Notes: generated from the letters alone by a model not told the origin. DNA of 64,000 nucleotides from Tridacna crocea (GCA_943736015.1 OX031059.1:49239159-49303158), one strand, 5' to 3'. Counted from the first letter of the stretch, positions 32,501 to 39,177 are shown. Numbers and translations: made by a program.

Positions 32501-33556
32501 TTCATCCTTGCTGTTATTTAGGGTCAGTTAGAGATACCATAGAAATGCATTATGGGGTAAAGGGTTAAACCTTCTTTTCACATAGCATGGCACATGAATT
32601 TTTATCCGCACAACAAATTTTTGAAATAGGTTATGACTTGTTACTAAGATATTGTGTTGTATGTTTGTTTCAGGTACAGACGATGATTTAGAGTATTATG
32701 TGAGGGAATGTGGAGATATCCTGGGTGTCACAACTAACCTAGCCCAGGATAAACGCGACGCTAAACATATCATAGAACATATCTTCACACAAGTAGTGGA
32801 ATTCAAGAAACTTAACCAAGTAAGCACCAATAATAGCATTTGTTTTTGTTTTCACATATAATGTGGTTGACTCCCAATACTTTTGAGTATATGTTTCTGT
32901 AATTGCTTGTACACTACAAATCTGTTGATTGAATAGCTGATGTTCTTACCTGTTTATCACACAATCCTGGGTTTTATGTACCCCGACAAAGAGGCCCATT
33001 GAAAACAATGTGGGAAAAGGAGAAAATGATGGTAAATAGCATTTTTTCCTTTTCCAAGAATCTTTTCTAGCTTACTGGAAACAAGTTTCAATTTTTCTGG
33101 GTCATAAAACCAGGGTTTGTTCAGTAATGGGTTAACCCATTACCGCACAATCCCTACTTTTGACGCCCCTGAGAAAGAAGCCTTTAGAAAACATAGTGGG
33201 AAAAGGAGAAAATGCTGGTAACCAGCATTTTCTCCCTTTCCCACAATGTTTTCTATCCTTCACAAAACAAATTTCAAATTTTCAGTCACTTTTATTTTGT
33301 CGTCTGCAATTGGACCAGTCTGAAATATTGTCATTTGGTTATGGGTCAAGTTACTGTGTGCATTTGCTGTCAATTTTGGCTAGTCCAAATGTTGTCATTT
33401 GGTAAAGAGTAATTTAGAGTATGAGGTCTCCTTAATATTTTGTTATGGATATGTAGAAGTACTAATATTTGACTGCTGCTTTTACACTCTGCCTTTTAAT
33501 TACAGGAGCAGGATTATGACACAAACCAGTACGGTGGAGATGTTATGGCCCTCTAG
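17394..33556 (+). CDS. IFT52: IFT52, intraflagellar transport protein 52 (12 coding exons)
   Basis: IFT52 is a core IFT-B subunit that carries cargo along the ciliary axoneme; from the family, its N-terminal GIFT domain comes first and the C-terminal part binds IFT46, with IFT88 and IFT70 contacts between. Exons: 17394-17515, 21720-21807, 22785-22914, 23610-23748, 25116-25242, 26805-26888, 28502-28570, 29148-29302, 29977-30064, 30823-30931, 32674-32819, 33506-33556. They total 1308 bases, 435 codons plus TAG, in frame, with GT/AG at every junction; human IFT52 is 437 residues from memory. Recognisable blocks are ILFNATKKELF near the start, GEGGESRFDTNINF in exon 3, KYFHPKE in exon 4, FPLNRP in exon 5, QFETPLPPLQPA in exon 9, and YYVRECGDILGV in exon 11. 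An acceptor just before the start suggests an upstream noncoding exon, not identified. The introns are full of MITEs. Confidence 0.95.
18083..20245 (+). mobile_element. 145-bp tandem element in IFT52 intron 1 (family d)
   Basis: Starts with a hairpin, AGCTCACCTGAGCAC and its complement (18083-18116), then GTGTCCGGCGTCCGTC and CAACTTTTTACC. The body is about 14 units of 145 bp with GCTCTAGAGGCCACATTTTC, GGATACTCATGAAAG and GTCAAAAACTAGGTCAC words; one unit (near 18328) is 12 bp short. It ends CAGGTGAGCGA, AGGGCCATCATGGCCCT, CTTGTT. The first units are nearly identical and the later ones increasingly diverged. 145 is 1 mod 3, so the unit's open frame shifts each copy and produces a run of false ORFs. 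An inverted copy is at 52779-54613. Confidence 0.8.
20223..20239 (+). repeat. 3' cap hairpin AGGGCCATCATGGCCCT
   Basis: Terminal hairpin of the 145-bp tandem element, identical in sequence to 9272-9288 although the two bodies are unrelated. Confidence 0.85.
20624..20852 (+). mobile_element. Hairpin MITE copy, IFT52 intron 1
   Basis: TTAACTCTTTACCACACAATCC to GTGGTAATGAGTTAA. The hairpin GGAAAACGAG / CTCCTTTTCC has one mismatch. Confidence 0.85.
21246..21466 (+). mobile_element. Hairpin MITE copy, IFT52 intron 1
   Basis: TTAACCCTTTCCCACACAGTC to GTGGTAAAGGGTTAA. The right hairpin arm is diverged (TTCCTATTCTTACAATCG). Confidence 0.8.
21478..21660 (+). mobile_element. Decayed hairpin MITE, IFT52 intron 1
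   Basis: TTAACCACATAATACCAAAT at the left and TTGTTTGGTAAAAACCTAA at the right. The left hairpin arm is deleted, so only the TTTCTCCTTT...CACAATGTTTTC arm remains. Ends about 60 bases before exon 2. Confidence 0.65.
21720..21807 (+). CDS. IFT52: IFT52 coding exon 2
   Basis: Acceptor TTTGATAG; encodes NKEEIADDKLAGVRIF and SREKFSQAE, aligned without gap to the family (KLNGVKLW, PREKFTAAE in human). Ends on a whole codon before GTATGT. Confidence 0.92.
21845..21944 (+). mobile_element. Partial hairpin MITE just after exon 2
   Basis: Right half only: CTGGTAACCAGCATTTTCTG through TTTTGTTGTCTTCAA. It ends at the TTAA that starts the next copy, which probably inserted into it. Confidence 0.65.
21945..22173 (-). 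mobile_element. Hairpin MITE inserted in another copy
   Basis: TTAACCCTTTCCCAAATGAC to GGAAAGGGTTAA. Flanked left by a half copy (21845-21944) and right by the matching remainder (22170-22223, TGCTTTCAATTTGGAC to GGTAAAGAGTTAA). So one MITE inserted into the TTAA of another. Confidence 0.75.
22402..22628 (+). mobile_element. TTAA hairpin MITE, well-preserved copy (family description)
   Basis: A non-autonomous DNA element of about 225 bp. Flanking TTAA and outer TIRs of about 13 bp (TTAACYCTTTACC and its complement) suit a piggyBac-type target, with Kolobok the alternative. Inside is a near-perfect inverted repeat of about 30 bases per arm, AACACTGTGGGAAAAGGAG and its complement, meeting at CTGGNAACCAG. 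Beyond it is a single-copy arm ending GTCTGCAAATGCTTTCAGTTTGG. The family has no coding capacity. About 35 whole or partial copies occur in this window, in both orientations. Confidence 0.85.
22785..22914 (+). CDS. IFT52: IFT52 coding exon 3
   Basis: Acceptor of ten T's then ACAG. Encodes FDVMKRYMESGG and the highly conserved GEGGESRFDTNINF of the GIFT domain. Ends one base into a codon at GTGTTG. Confidence 0.94.
23350..23563 (-). mobile_element. Decayed hairpin MITE, IFT52 intron 3
   Basis: TTAACTCCATTCCTGATGACAAAAG at the left and GTGTGGAAAAGGGTTGA at the right. The central TTTGGGAAAAGG/ACAGCATTTTC is eroded. Confidence 0.6.
23610..23748 (+). CDS. IFT52: IFT52 coding exon 4
   Basis: Acceptor TTTTTGTAG. 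Encodes VVRTSYYKYFHPKE, GVLNRAISQAAGK and an acidic DDENN stretch before the donor GTAAGA. Ends two bases into a codon. Confidence 0.94.
23794..24239. mobile_element. Head-to-head double hairpin MITE, IFT52 intron 4
   Basis: A minus-orientation copy (TTAACCCATTACCAAACGAC to about 24028) runs directly into a plus-orientation copy missing its outer left end (CAATGACCCTGAGAG, to GTAAAGAGTTAA at 24239). Two hairpins lie about 130 bases apart. The first copy also has a local duplication of the GTAGAAAACATT word. Confidence 0.7.
25116..25242 (+). CDS. IFT52: IFT52 coding exon 5
   Basis: Acceptor TTTTTTATCAG. Encodes ALQFLYPYGATINVMKP and STGSVSFPLNRPVCAL, matching the family in length. Ends on a whole codon before GTAAGG. 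Confidence 0.94.
25575..25970. mobile_element. 396-bp MITE with 9-bp target duplication, IFT52 intron 5
   Basis: GAGTACTGT lies exactly on both sides (25566-25574, 25971-25979). The TIRs are CATCTTCGCGAGCCAAGG and CATCTTCGCAAGCCAAGG. The 9-bp duplication suits Mutator-like elements. The body has no ORF. Confidence 0.85.
26147..26373 (+). mobile_element. Hairpin MITE copy, IFT52 intron 5
   Basis: TTAACTTTTTACCGCACAATCC to GGTAAAGAGTTAA. The loop is shortened (GCTGGTAAAGCA), so the CTGGTAACCAG centre has lost a few bases. Confidence 0.85.
26540..26762 (-). mobile_element. Diverged hairpin MITE, ends ~40 bp before exon 6
   Basis: GACTCTTTACCAAACAAC at the left and GGTTAAGGATTAA at the right. 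The stem is imperfect (ATGGAAAAAAAGAAAATG against TTTTTCTTCTTATCC). Confidence 0.65.
26805..26888 (+). CDS. IFT52: IFT52 coding exon 6
   Basis: Acceptor TTACCATAG. Encodes GSGKLAVLGSVHIFQDQYID and KEENSKIL, 28 whole codons, before GTAGGT. Corresponds to GGKLAVLGSCHMFSDQYLD in the human protein. Confidence 0.94.
26978..27206 (+). mobile_element. Hairpin MITE copy, IFT52 intron 6
   Basis: TTCCTTTCCCAAACAATCGC to GGGAAAGGGTTAA; left TTAA lost. Exact stem AAAACATTGTGGGAAAAGG with its complement CCTTTTCCCACAAT. Confidence 0.75.
27309..27537 (+). mobile_element. Hairpin MITE copy, IFT52 intron 6
   Basis: TTAACTCCTTCCCAAACAGTCC to TGATAAAGGGTTAA. The stem has GGAGAAAATGCTGG against a changed CCAGCATTTTCAACTT arm. 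Confidence 0.8.
28069..28270 (+). repeat. 34-bp minisatellite, about 6 units
   Basis: GTAATTGATATCATAAATAA then GAGCTAGCAATGAA repeats about six times in IFT52 intron 6. Each unit contains GATATC and GAGCTAGC. The last two units are the most diverged. Confidence 0.9.
28502..28570 (+). CDS. IFT52: IFT52 coding exon 7
   Basis: Acceptor TCTTGTTAG. Encodes DVLIRFLTTDEIKLNVIDAE and DPE, 23 whole codons, before GTATGT. Confidence 0.93.
28690..29130 (+). mobile_element. Two decayed hairpin MITEs, IFT52 intron 7
   Basis: The first (about 28690-28870) keeps only AAAGGCTTTTTGAAAACACTGTTTG-type fragments. The second (about 28900-29128) keeps ACATTGTGGGATATTGAGAA / CCATTTCCCACAAT and CTGCAATGCATTCAATTTT. 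Ends just before exon 8. Confidence 0.5.
29148..29302 (+). CDS. IFT52: IFT52 coding exon 8
   Basis: Acceptor CATGAATAG. Encodes VSDYNTLPDVAKLADKLK, LQESDDIPRD and LFDNSLFKLDTS. Ends two bases into a codon at GTAAGT. LQESDEIPRD is also the human sequence. Confidence 0.94.
29388..29618 (+). mobile_element. Hairpin MITE copy, IFT52 intron 8
   Basis: TTTACTCTTTACCAAACAATCC to TTTGGGAAAGGGCTAAG. Both outer TTAA sites are mutated; the central stem is intact apart from one extra A. Confidence 0.75.
29977..30064 (+). CDS. IFT52: IFT52 coding exon 9
   Basis: Acceptor ATTTTTCAG. Encodes AYEQLNVKHEPLSLI and PQFETPLPPLQPA, the proline-rich segment that precedes the IFT46-binding part in the family. Ends on a whole codon before GTAAGT. 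Confidence 0.95.
30564..30790 (-). mobile_element. Hairpin MITE copy, ends ~30 bp before exon 10
   Basis: TTAACTCTTTAACAAACGAC to TTTGGTAAAGGTTTAA. The stem is GGGAACAGGAGAAAAAGCTGG against CCAGCATTTTCTCC with mismatches. Confidence 0.8.
30823..30931 (+). CDS. IFT52: IFT52 coding exon 10
   Basis: Acceptor CTTTATTTTAG. Encodes VFPPSFRELPPPSLDLFDLD and EQFSSEKVRLAQQTNK. Ends one base into a codon at GTAAGT. Confidence 0.95.
31063..31295 (+). mobile_element. Possible degenerate SINE, IFT52 intron 10
   Basis: GGCTCACTGGTAAAGAATTGG resembles a weak A box, and TCTGATTTTGATCCATTG a weak B box. The downstream GAGAGTGTCCTTTGGCAAGACACTT resembles a core segment found in several animal SINE families. 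No clear tail or target duplication. Confidence 0.4.
31681..31905 (+). mobile_element. tRNA-derived SINE, IFT52 intron 10
   Basis: GTGGTCGTGAGGTAGAGCATC (A-box region) and TCCTGAGTTCGATACTCGG (B-box region) are spaced as in a tRNA head. A tRNA-unrelated body follows with GGGAATTTTCATTGGCCC, then an AT-rich tail, AAAATAAATATG. Pol III-transcribed retroposon; the source tRNA is not evident. Confidence 0.6.
32116..32344 (-). mobile_element. Hairpin MITE sharing a TTAA with its neighbour
   Basis: TTAACTCTTTACCACACAAG to GTGTGGTAAAGAGTTAA (32341-32344). The stem is ACACTGTGGGAAATGGAG / CTCCATTTCCTACAGTGT. The final TTAA is also the first TTAA of the element at 32341. Confidence 0.85.
32341..32567 (+). 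mobile_element. Second MITE subfamily (TTAA, GCTCGTGACAAGC hairpin)
   Basis: TTAACCCTTTACTCCATAG to ATGGGGTAAAGGGTTAA. The central inverted repeat is GGTGAAATTGCTCGTGACAAG / CAATTTCACCTTTTG. Outer ends and layout match the main family (AAAACATTGTNNNNAAAG...) but the body differs. A second copy is at 49265. Confidence 0.8.
32674..32819 (+). CDS. IFT52: IFT52 coding exon 11
   Basis: Acceptor TTTGTTTCAG. Encodes TDDDLEYYVRECGDILGVT, HIIEHIFTQVVEFKKLNQ. Human has CTEEDLEFYVRKCGDILGVT. Ends on a whole codon before GTAAGC. Confidence 0.95.
32945..33135 (+). mobile_element. Partly deleted hairpin MITE, IFT52 intron 11
   Basis: TTACCTGTTTATCACACAATCC to GTTCAGTAATGGGTTAA. Much of the right arm is missing. 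It shares its last TTAA with the copy at 33132. Confidence 0.65.
33132..33411 (+). mobile_element. Hairpin MITE with duplicated right end
   Basis: TTAACCCATTACCGCACAATCC and a clear stem. The right end TTGGACCAGTCTGAAAT...GGTTATGGGT is followed by a second right end (TTGGCTAGTCCAAAT...GGTAAAGAGTAA). Ends about 90 bases before the last IFT52 exon. Confidence 0.75.
33506..33556 (+). CDS. IFT52: IFT52 last coding exon (12)
   Basis: Acceptor TTTAATTACAG. Encodes EQDYDTNQYGGDVMAL then TAG at 33554-33556. The short acidic tail is in the position of EHDIDTSETAFQNNF in human. A longer open frame from 33399 reads the same bases in another frame and is not used. Confidence 0.9.
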   Translation, partial: EQDYDTNQYGGDVMAL

Positions 33557-35075
33557 TGAAGTCCGACCAAAATTAGAACTCATGTCTAGATCTGTGATAG
33601 AATTACATCATTCAAGAGACTTAGTGGACAAATCTATTGTTATCACTCTTGAAAAGGAGTTAGTGTTTTTCATGTGCATAAATTTTCAAGTTAAGAGCTT
33701 TAAATCATGGCCATCTGAAAGAAAAGGCAGATGACTTCAAAACATCTTAAAAGTGTGGATAATTAGTATGAATTTAGGTTTGATACATGAAGGCAGGATA
33801 AAACTGTTGAAACAAGAATTTACCTAAAGGCAGGAATGTGAAAACTATGCTATCATCAGTTTTCTACATATCCACTGACCATTCTGCCTCATGATCAAGT
33901 GTATTTGTACACAAAATGGATTTTATGAATCTATGATCACGAGATAACTTGCTTTGTATAACGTGCCATGGATATGCATTAAACCTCCTTTTGCCAGAAC
34001 ATGGCTCATATTTATCGTATTGTTTGGTGCCAGACGGAAAAATTATATCGAGGGGTAAGTGCAAGACTATCGTAAGTGCATATACTTAGTATATGCACTT
34101 ACAATTGTCATGCATTTACACCTTGATATGCAGGAGGTACAAAAGTTGTACAAAGTAGGTGTTTTTGTTACTTTGGCACAATTTCTAATTTAAATGTAAA
34201 CCATAGGGCTTTTCTGTGGTAACATTTCAGCTCATGTGGGAGAGTCCTGTGGGAGAGACTATTTTTTATGCTGAAGACCAATTTTGAAAGCTCTGTGGCA
34301 AATTTTATCTTGTTTTAGACAGTATGTCCTTTTTTGCTACAATATTTTCAAGCTCTATTCATGTATGAGCTGTAAATTCATTTATCCATATTGTAGCAGT
34401 TGTCTGTTTCAAGTTTGTTTTTGAAGCTAATGGTTTTAAACAACATTTGTTTTCTGGATTCCTGAAATTTAGCATTCAAACAATATCTGAAAAAAAGAAA
34501 AAATATGGTAGGGATTGCAAGAAAAACATAGATCTGAAACAATTTGATTTAGAAATTAAATGAAATCTCATTAACATTTTGTTGTAGGATGATTATTTTC
34601 ATGTTGTTTGAAGCTCCAATAGCAGCCAGATGTAAGCAAAGCAGGTGTTGAAATGCCACTGAATCTTTTATCATGCCATTAAAAGGTTTGGAAATTATTG
34701 TGAAGGTTGTGACAATCTGTTATTATAAAGTCACTTCAAGTGATGCTTGCTGTTAATGTTGGTCAGAATAATGAATTTGAAAGTAGATCAAAAGTTGCAG
34801 TCACTTTTTTTCTCTACTTTTTACCTGATTGCAAATTCATATTTCTACCAGCAAGTAATTCTTGGAGTCGCCCTACAATTTGTTATCTTCAACTCTATTT
34901 CCATACTTTTAAAAGGTATGATTAAAATTCAAAAGCGTTTTAACACCTGTATGGCTTACATTTGTCTGCTATTAGAGCTATAACATAGGTCATGTTTTGC
35001 TCCGTCCATTTGATTTATTGTAATACCAACTTCTGTACATAAATTTAATTTATCAATAAATCTTGATTATATATT
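33557..35075 (+). other. IFT52: Putative IFT52 3' untranslated region
   Basis: About 1.5 kb of AT-rich sequence with none of the MITEs that crowd both sides, as expected if insertions there are selected against. AATAAA lies at 35055-35060, and ATTAAA variants at 33978 and 34921 could give shorter ends. The ORFs at 34740 and 34747 overlap in different frames and look spurious. Confidence 0.5.
35055..35060 (+). terminator. Candidate polyadenylation signal AATAAA
   Basis: The only AATAAA I see between the IFT52 stop and the next repeats, followed by T/A-rich sequence. Confidence 0.4.
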
Positions 35076-35109
35076 TAAGAAGCCTTGTAGTTAAATTCAA
35101 ATTCCATTG

Positions 35110-35255
35110 ACCTGTTGATTTGTCTTTGAAAGGATAGATAACATTGTGAAATAAGAAGAAAAGCTGGCTACCTCATTCTGTCTTTTTCCCTCAGTGTTCT
35201 CAAAAGTCATTTTCTTTGGGGTCCTTAAAACACAGGACTGTTCGGTAGAGGGTTA
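35110..35255 (-). mobile_element. Decayed hairpin MITE
   Basis: AGATAACATTGTGAAATAAGAAG and TCTTTTTCCCTCAGTGTTCTC keep the central stem outline; right end GGACTGTTCGGTAGAGGGTTA. Confidence 0.5.
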
Positions 35256-35554
35256 TTCAGAGTGGGTTTTACTCCACATGTACAAAAACAATCATTTATC
35301 ACATAACCCCCTTGTTTTCAGTGTAACATACCTATTACAAATTTTCTCACGTTATACATGTTTGGTATCACATTTGTGCAACGTTATTTTTGACGTCATT
35401 TTGTATGTATTACATAGAAGTTAATGGGTCTGATAGATATTATCTCTGGTGCATTTATGAAAGTTTTTGCATCATTTAATCTATATTTTGTGAAATTCCG
35501 TTATGTGATAGAACAATCTGATATTGTGGACGTTTGGGATAGAATTTCATTGAA

Positions 35555-35782
35555 CTCGTCCAGGAAAAATGTTATTAGGCTTGTCATAGGCTTGCTTAAT
35601 AACATTCCCTTCGACTTGTTTAATAAAATCTTATCTCAAAAGCCCACTCATATCAGTTCCTATATGTACTCGTCCAGGAAAAATGTTATTAGGCTTGTCA
35701 TAGGCTTGCTTAATAACATTCCCTTCCACTTGTTTAATAAGATCTTATCTCAAAAGCCCACTCATATCAGTTCCTATATGTA
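35555..35782 (+). repeat. Exact-length 114-bp tandem duplication
   Basis: CTCGTCCAGGAAAAATG begins at 35555 and again 114 bases later at 35669. The two copies differ at only a couple of positions (TTCGACTTG/TTCCACTTG, AATAAAATC/AATAAGATC). 114 is a multiple of three, so the 157-codon ORF at 35424-35897 passes through both. That ORF then runs into a MITE and shows no domain, so I do not call it a gene. Confidence 0.85.
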
Positions 35783-35786
35783 TGCT

Positions 35787-35993
35787 TTAACTCTCCCACA
35801 CAATCCCGACTTTACGATCCTGGAGAAGAGGGCTTTTGAAAACATTGTGAGAAAAAGAGAAAATGCTGGTAACCAATGTTTCAACAATGTTTTCTAACCT
35901 GCTGGAAACAAATACAAGTCTTTGGCTTACATTTAATTTGTTGTCTAGGAGTTTAGACCAGTCTAAAATTTTGTCATTTGGTAAAGAGCTAAA
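35787..35993 (+). mobile_element. Hairpin MITE with damaged hairpin
   Basis: TTAACTCTCCCACACAATCC to GGTAAAGAGCTAA. Most of the right stem arm is deleted (ACCAATGTTTCAACAATG). Confidence 0.75.
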
Positions 35994-36239
35994 CCGTAAA
36001 ACATGTTATTACTGGAAATTTTCGTTCAACTCTACCAGGCGTAGGTATAGACATACAGACATAAATACAGCTGCTGATCAGGAAAACTAAATCTTTTTGA
36101 AGCTCTTAAGATGCATTTAAAAGTTCCATTGAAATGAAATCTCATCCTTCCATGAACAGGGTTTTCGTAAAAGAGTACATACCAGTAATTTGAGTTACCA
36201 ACTGCAAACCCTATAAACATTCTCTCGGACCTCTATGAC

Positions 36240-36821
36240 ACACAATACTAGTAATAGAGCATATTCTTGCCTTTTGGATTCAGAATTTCTCTGTCAACTA
36301 GTAATGGTCCATATTCTTGATTTTGGATTCAGAATGCCTCTTATCAACTAGTTATGTTGCATATTCTTGATTTTTGGATTCAGAATCCCTCTTATCAACT
36401 AGTAATGTTGCATATTCTTGATTTTTGGATTCAGAATCTCTCCATCAACTAGCACTGGAGCATATTCTTGATTTTGGATTCAGAATGCCTCTTATCAACT
36501 AGTAATGGTCCATATTCTTGATTTTGGGATTCAGAATGCCTCTTATCAACTAGTACTGGAGCATATTCTTGATTTTTGGATCCGAAATCTCTCCATCAAC
36601 TAGTAATGTTGCATATTCATGATTTTTGGATTCAGAATCTCTCCATCAACTAGTACTGGAGCATATTCTTGATTTTGGATTCAGAATGCCTCTTATCAAC
36701 TAGTAATGGAGCATATTCTTGATTTTGGGATTCAGAATGCCTCTTATCGACTAGTACTGGTGCATATTCTTGATTTTTGGATCCGAAATCTCTCCATCAA
36801 CTAGTAATGGTGCATATTCTT
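36240..36821 (+). repeat. ~50-bp minisatellite, about 11-12 units
   Basis: Units read CATATTCTTGATTTTGGATTC then AGAATGCCTCTTATCAACT then AGTAATGG. Two alternating versions are visible (CCTCTTATCAACTAGT and TCTCCATCAACTAGT), suggesting amplification of a mixed pair. The array abuts the right half of a MITE, probably its integration or deletion boundary. Confidence 0.85.
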
Positions 36822-36964
36822 GCTGGTAACCGGTATTTTCTCCTTTTCCCACAATGTTTCTTACTCTTCTCAAACCAAATTTCAATTTTTCAGTCAAACT
36901 TATTTTGTTGTCTGCAAATGCTTTTAAATTGTTCCAGTCAATTTGTCGTTTAACAAAGAGTTAA
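36822..36964 (+). mobile_element. Right half of a hairpin MITE
   Basis: Starts in the hairpin centre, CTGGTAACCGGTATTTTCTCC, and runs to ACAAAGAGTTAA. The left half is absent and the 50-bp minisatellite lies in its place. Confidence 0.75.
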
Positions 36965-37124
36965 AAGAGAAAATGCTAGTCTTTACCAGCTGGTGAACCT
37001 TTGAAGACAACGTTTGGTCTTTTATATCCATTTTAGGTGAATGCCACTTTTTGATTCACATGTAAATCGTGGACTGCAAATGTTTTCAATATACATCCAG
37101 ACATTTCTAACATTTTGTTGACTG

Positions 37125-37437
37125 GGTAACTCTTTACCACAGAATTCCGTGTTTTTTAACGATCCTGAGGAAATAGCATTTTGAAAACTTTGTGGGAAAG
37201 GGAGAAAATGCTGTCTTTAGTACAGAATTCCATGTTTTCACAACCCTGAGGAAAGAGCCTTTTGAAAACTTTTGGGAAAGGGAGAAAATGCTGGTAACCA
37301 GAATCTTCCCCTTTTCCCACAATGTTTTCTACCCTTTGAAAAACCAATTCCATTTATTGAGCCACATCTATAATTTCATCTGCAAATGCTTTCAACTTAG
37401 AAAAGTCTTAATACTTTCTTGTGTGGTAAATAGTTAA
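37125..37437 (+). mobile_element. Hairpin MITE with internal duplication
   Basis: AACTCTTTACCACAGAATTCC to GTGTGGTAAATAGTTAA. The segment CAGAATTCC...GGGAAAGGGAGAAAATGCTG occurs twice (about 37139-37213 and 37222-37295), so the left arm is tandemly duplicated before a single right arm. Confidence 0.75.
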
Positions 37438-37699
37438 GACATTCCAAAGTGCATGTATTGCTGCAACAGAAATTTTAAATCACTTTTTATCTGAAACGAA
37501 TCTGTAGCAGATGTCACTGTATAGGATGGATAACAAAATTTTATGCATGAATAAATATAAAAACATTGTGATGACAGGAGGAATTTCGAATCACATGCCA
37601 CAATATTTTTAAAAGTAATTTGGGTAACAAAAAACAACATGGCATCCTTGGAAGGAAGTAATGTCTATGGGGCTGACCTTAACCCAAACATTCCAGGTC

Positions 37700-37928
37700 T
37701 TAACTCTTTACCACACGAGAAAGTTTTAGACTGGTCCAAATTGAAAGCATTTGCAGACGACAAAATAAAGGTGACTGAAAAATAGAAAATTGTTCTGGGA
37801 AGGATAGAAAACACTGTGGGAAAAGGAGAAAATGCTGGTTACCAGCATTTTCTCCTTTTCCCACAGTGTTTTCAAAAGGCTTCTTTCTCAGGGGCGTCAA
37901 AAGTAGGGATTGTGTGGTAATGGGTTAA
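37700..37928 (-). mobile_element. Hairpin MITE, near-perfect copy
   Basis: TTAACTCTTTACCACACGAG to GTGTGGTAATGGGTTAA. The stem around CTGGTTACCAG is intact over about 30 bases per arm (about 37808-37872), so this looks like one of the youngest copies. Confidence 0.9.
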
Positions 37929-38346
37929 AGACCCTTGGGAAAAAAGCTATTGAAAGCAATGAGGGGAAAAGAAATTGCTTGTGACCAGCAAGTGTTGGCT
38001 ACTCATTCAACCCTAACAAATCTTACCATTTGAGAAATATTTCATTTGTTTTCAGCAAAATTATGATTAGAATGTGGTCACATCTAGAATTTAGTTTAAT
38101 GTATTGTGTATTGTGGTAAAACACCATGACAAAATTTCATTAATAAATTGTGATTTTATTTGGTCTCAAAAATTATGACATTAATTATCTTGGTCCTTGA
38201 ACTAGAGGATACATGTACGGTTTGTACTGTAGAAAAAAAAAATCAGTTTCTCCCACCTTTACATTATGTATTTTGACAATAACTTTGTGATAACATACTG
38301 CAATGGCAATTGATATACATGAGCCACAATCTGGAAAAGGGAGGAT

Positions 38347-38489
38347 AACCATTAACCAAACAATCCCTGGGTTTTTCTTGACCCTGAAATAGAAGCCTTT
38401 TGAAAACATTGTGGGAAAAGGAGAAAATGCATTTTTTATCCAGCAGGGTAGAAAACATTGTGAGAAATGGAGAAAATGCTGGTTACATG
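38347..38489 (+). mobile_element. Chimeric MITE fragment
   Basis: A plus-orientation left half (ATTAACCAAACAATCCCTGG to GGAGAAAATGC) is joined to a minus-orientation piece (CAGGGTAGAAAACATTGTG). It ends abruptly where the inverted family-a tandem element begins. Confidence 0.55.
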
Positions 38490-38850
38490 TGTTTTGACGG
38501 ATCAAAATTTTGCGAACAATTTTTGAAAAGGGTCATCCAAGGAATGTACCTGTAAAATTATTTAAAAATCTGACCAGCAGTTTCAGATGAGAAAATTTTT
38601 AAAGAATTTCTTGGAAAATTCCATTTGGTTGCCATGGCAACCAGAGTTTTTGATGAAATCAAATTCTGTGAAGACATCTTAAAGAGAACCTCCCAAGATA
38701 CATTACAGCCAAGTTTGGTCCAAATCGGCCATGCAGTTTAGAAGGAGAAATATTTACAGAATTGTTGATGCCACATGACTGACGACACACGATGGAAACA
38801 GCATGACCCTAAAGGCTCCCCTTGAGCATGTTGTGCTGGGGTGAGCTAAA
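38490..38850 (-). mobile_element. Inverted copy of tandem element family a, 5' end preserved
   Basis: Read on the minus strand it begins TTTAGCTCACCCCAGCAC with a weak hairpin, then a GTGTGTCGTCAGTCATG stretch, then a body matching the units at 967-1500 (AAGGGTCATCCAAGGAATG, ATCTGACCAGCAG). The 3' cap is missing; the element breaks at the MITE at 38489. Confidence 0.6.
38628..38641. promoter_or_regulatory. Second perfect X-box-like palindrome
   Basis: GTTGCCATGGCAAC again, here inside the inverted family-a element. Confidence 0.3.
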
Positions 38851-38953
38851 AACAATCTGGAATAATTCACATAACTTCTGTTTTTCAGTTACAAACATGT
38901 ATATAAATTTTGTCTCGGGAAAACAGTGAAACTGGGCATAATATATTTAAACC

Positions 38954-39152
38954 TTAACCACACCCAAAGTTTTAGACTTACCAAAATTGAAAGCATTTGC
39001 AGACAACAATTTCATAGTGGCTTAAATAATGCAATTTTTCTTCAATAGGGTAGAAAACTTTGTGGGAAAAGGAGAAAATGTTGGTGACAATGTTTTCAAA
39101 AGGCTTCTTTCTCAGGTTTGTTAAAAGTCGGGAATGTGTGGAAAAGGGTTAA
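38954..39152 (-). mobile_element. Hairpin MITE copy
   Basis: TTAACCACACCCAAAGTTTTAG to GTGTGGAAAAGGGTTAA. The central hairpin has collapsed to GGAGAAAATGTTGGTGACAATG. Confidence 0.75.
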
Positions 39153-39177
39153 CAGAGGAATCAGCATGATGGGTTTT

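Noticed and set aside
33399..33734. 111-codon ORF over the last IFT52 exon
   Set aside because: It uses a different frame from the exon joined by consensus splice sites.
35424..35897. 157-codon ORF with a repeated block
   Set aside because: The repetition comes from a 114-bp tandem duplication and the ORF ends inside a MITE. No domain is recognisable.
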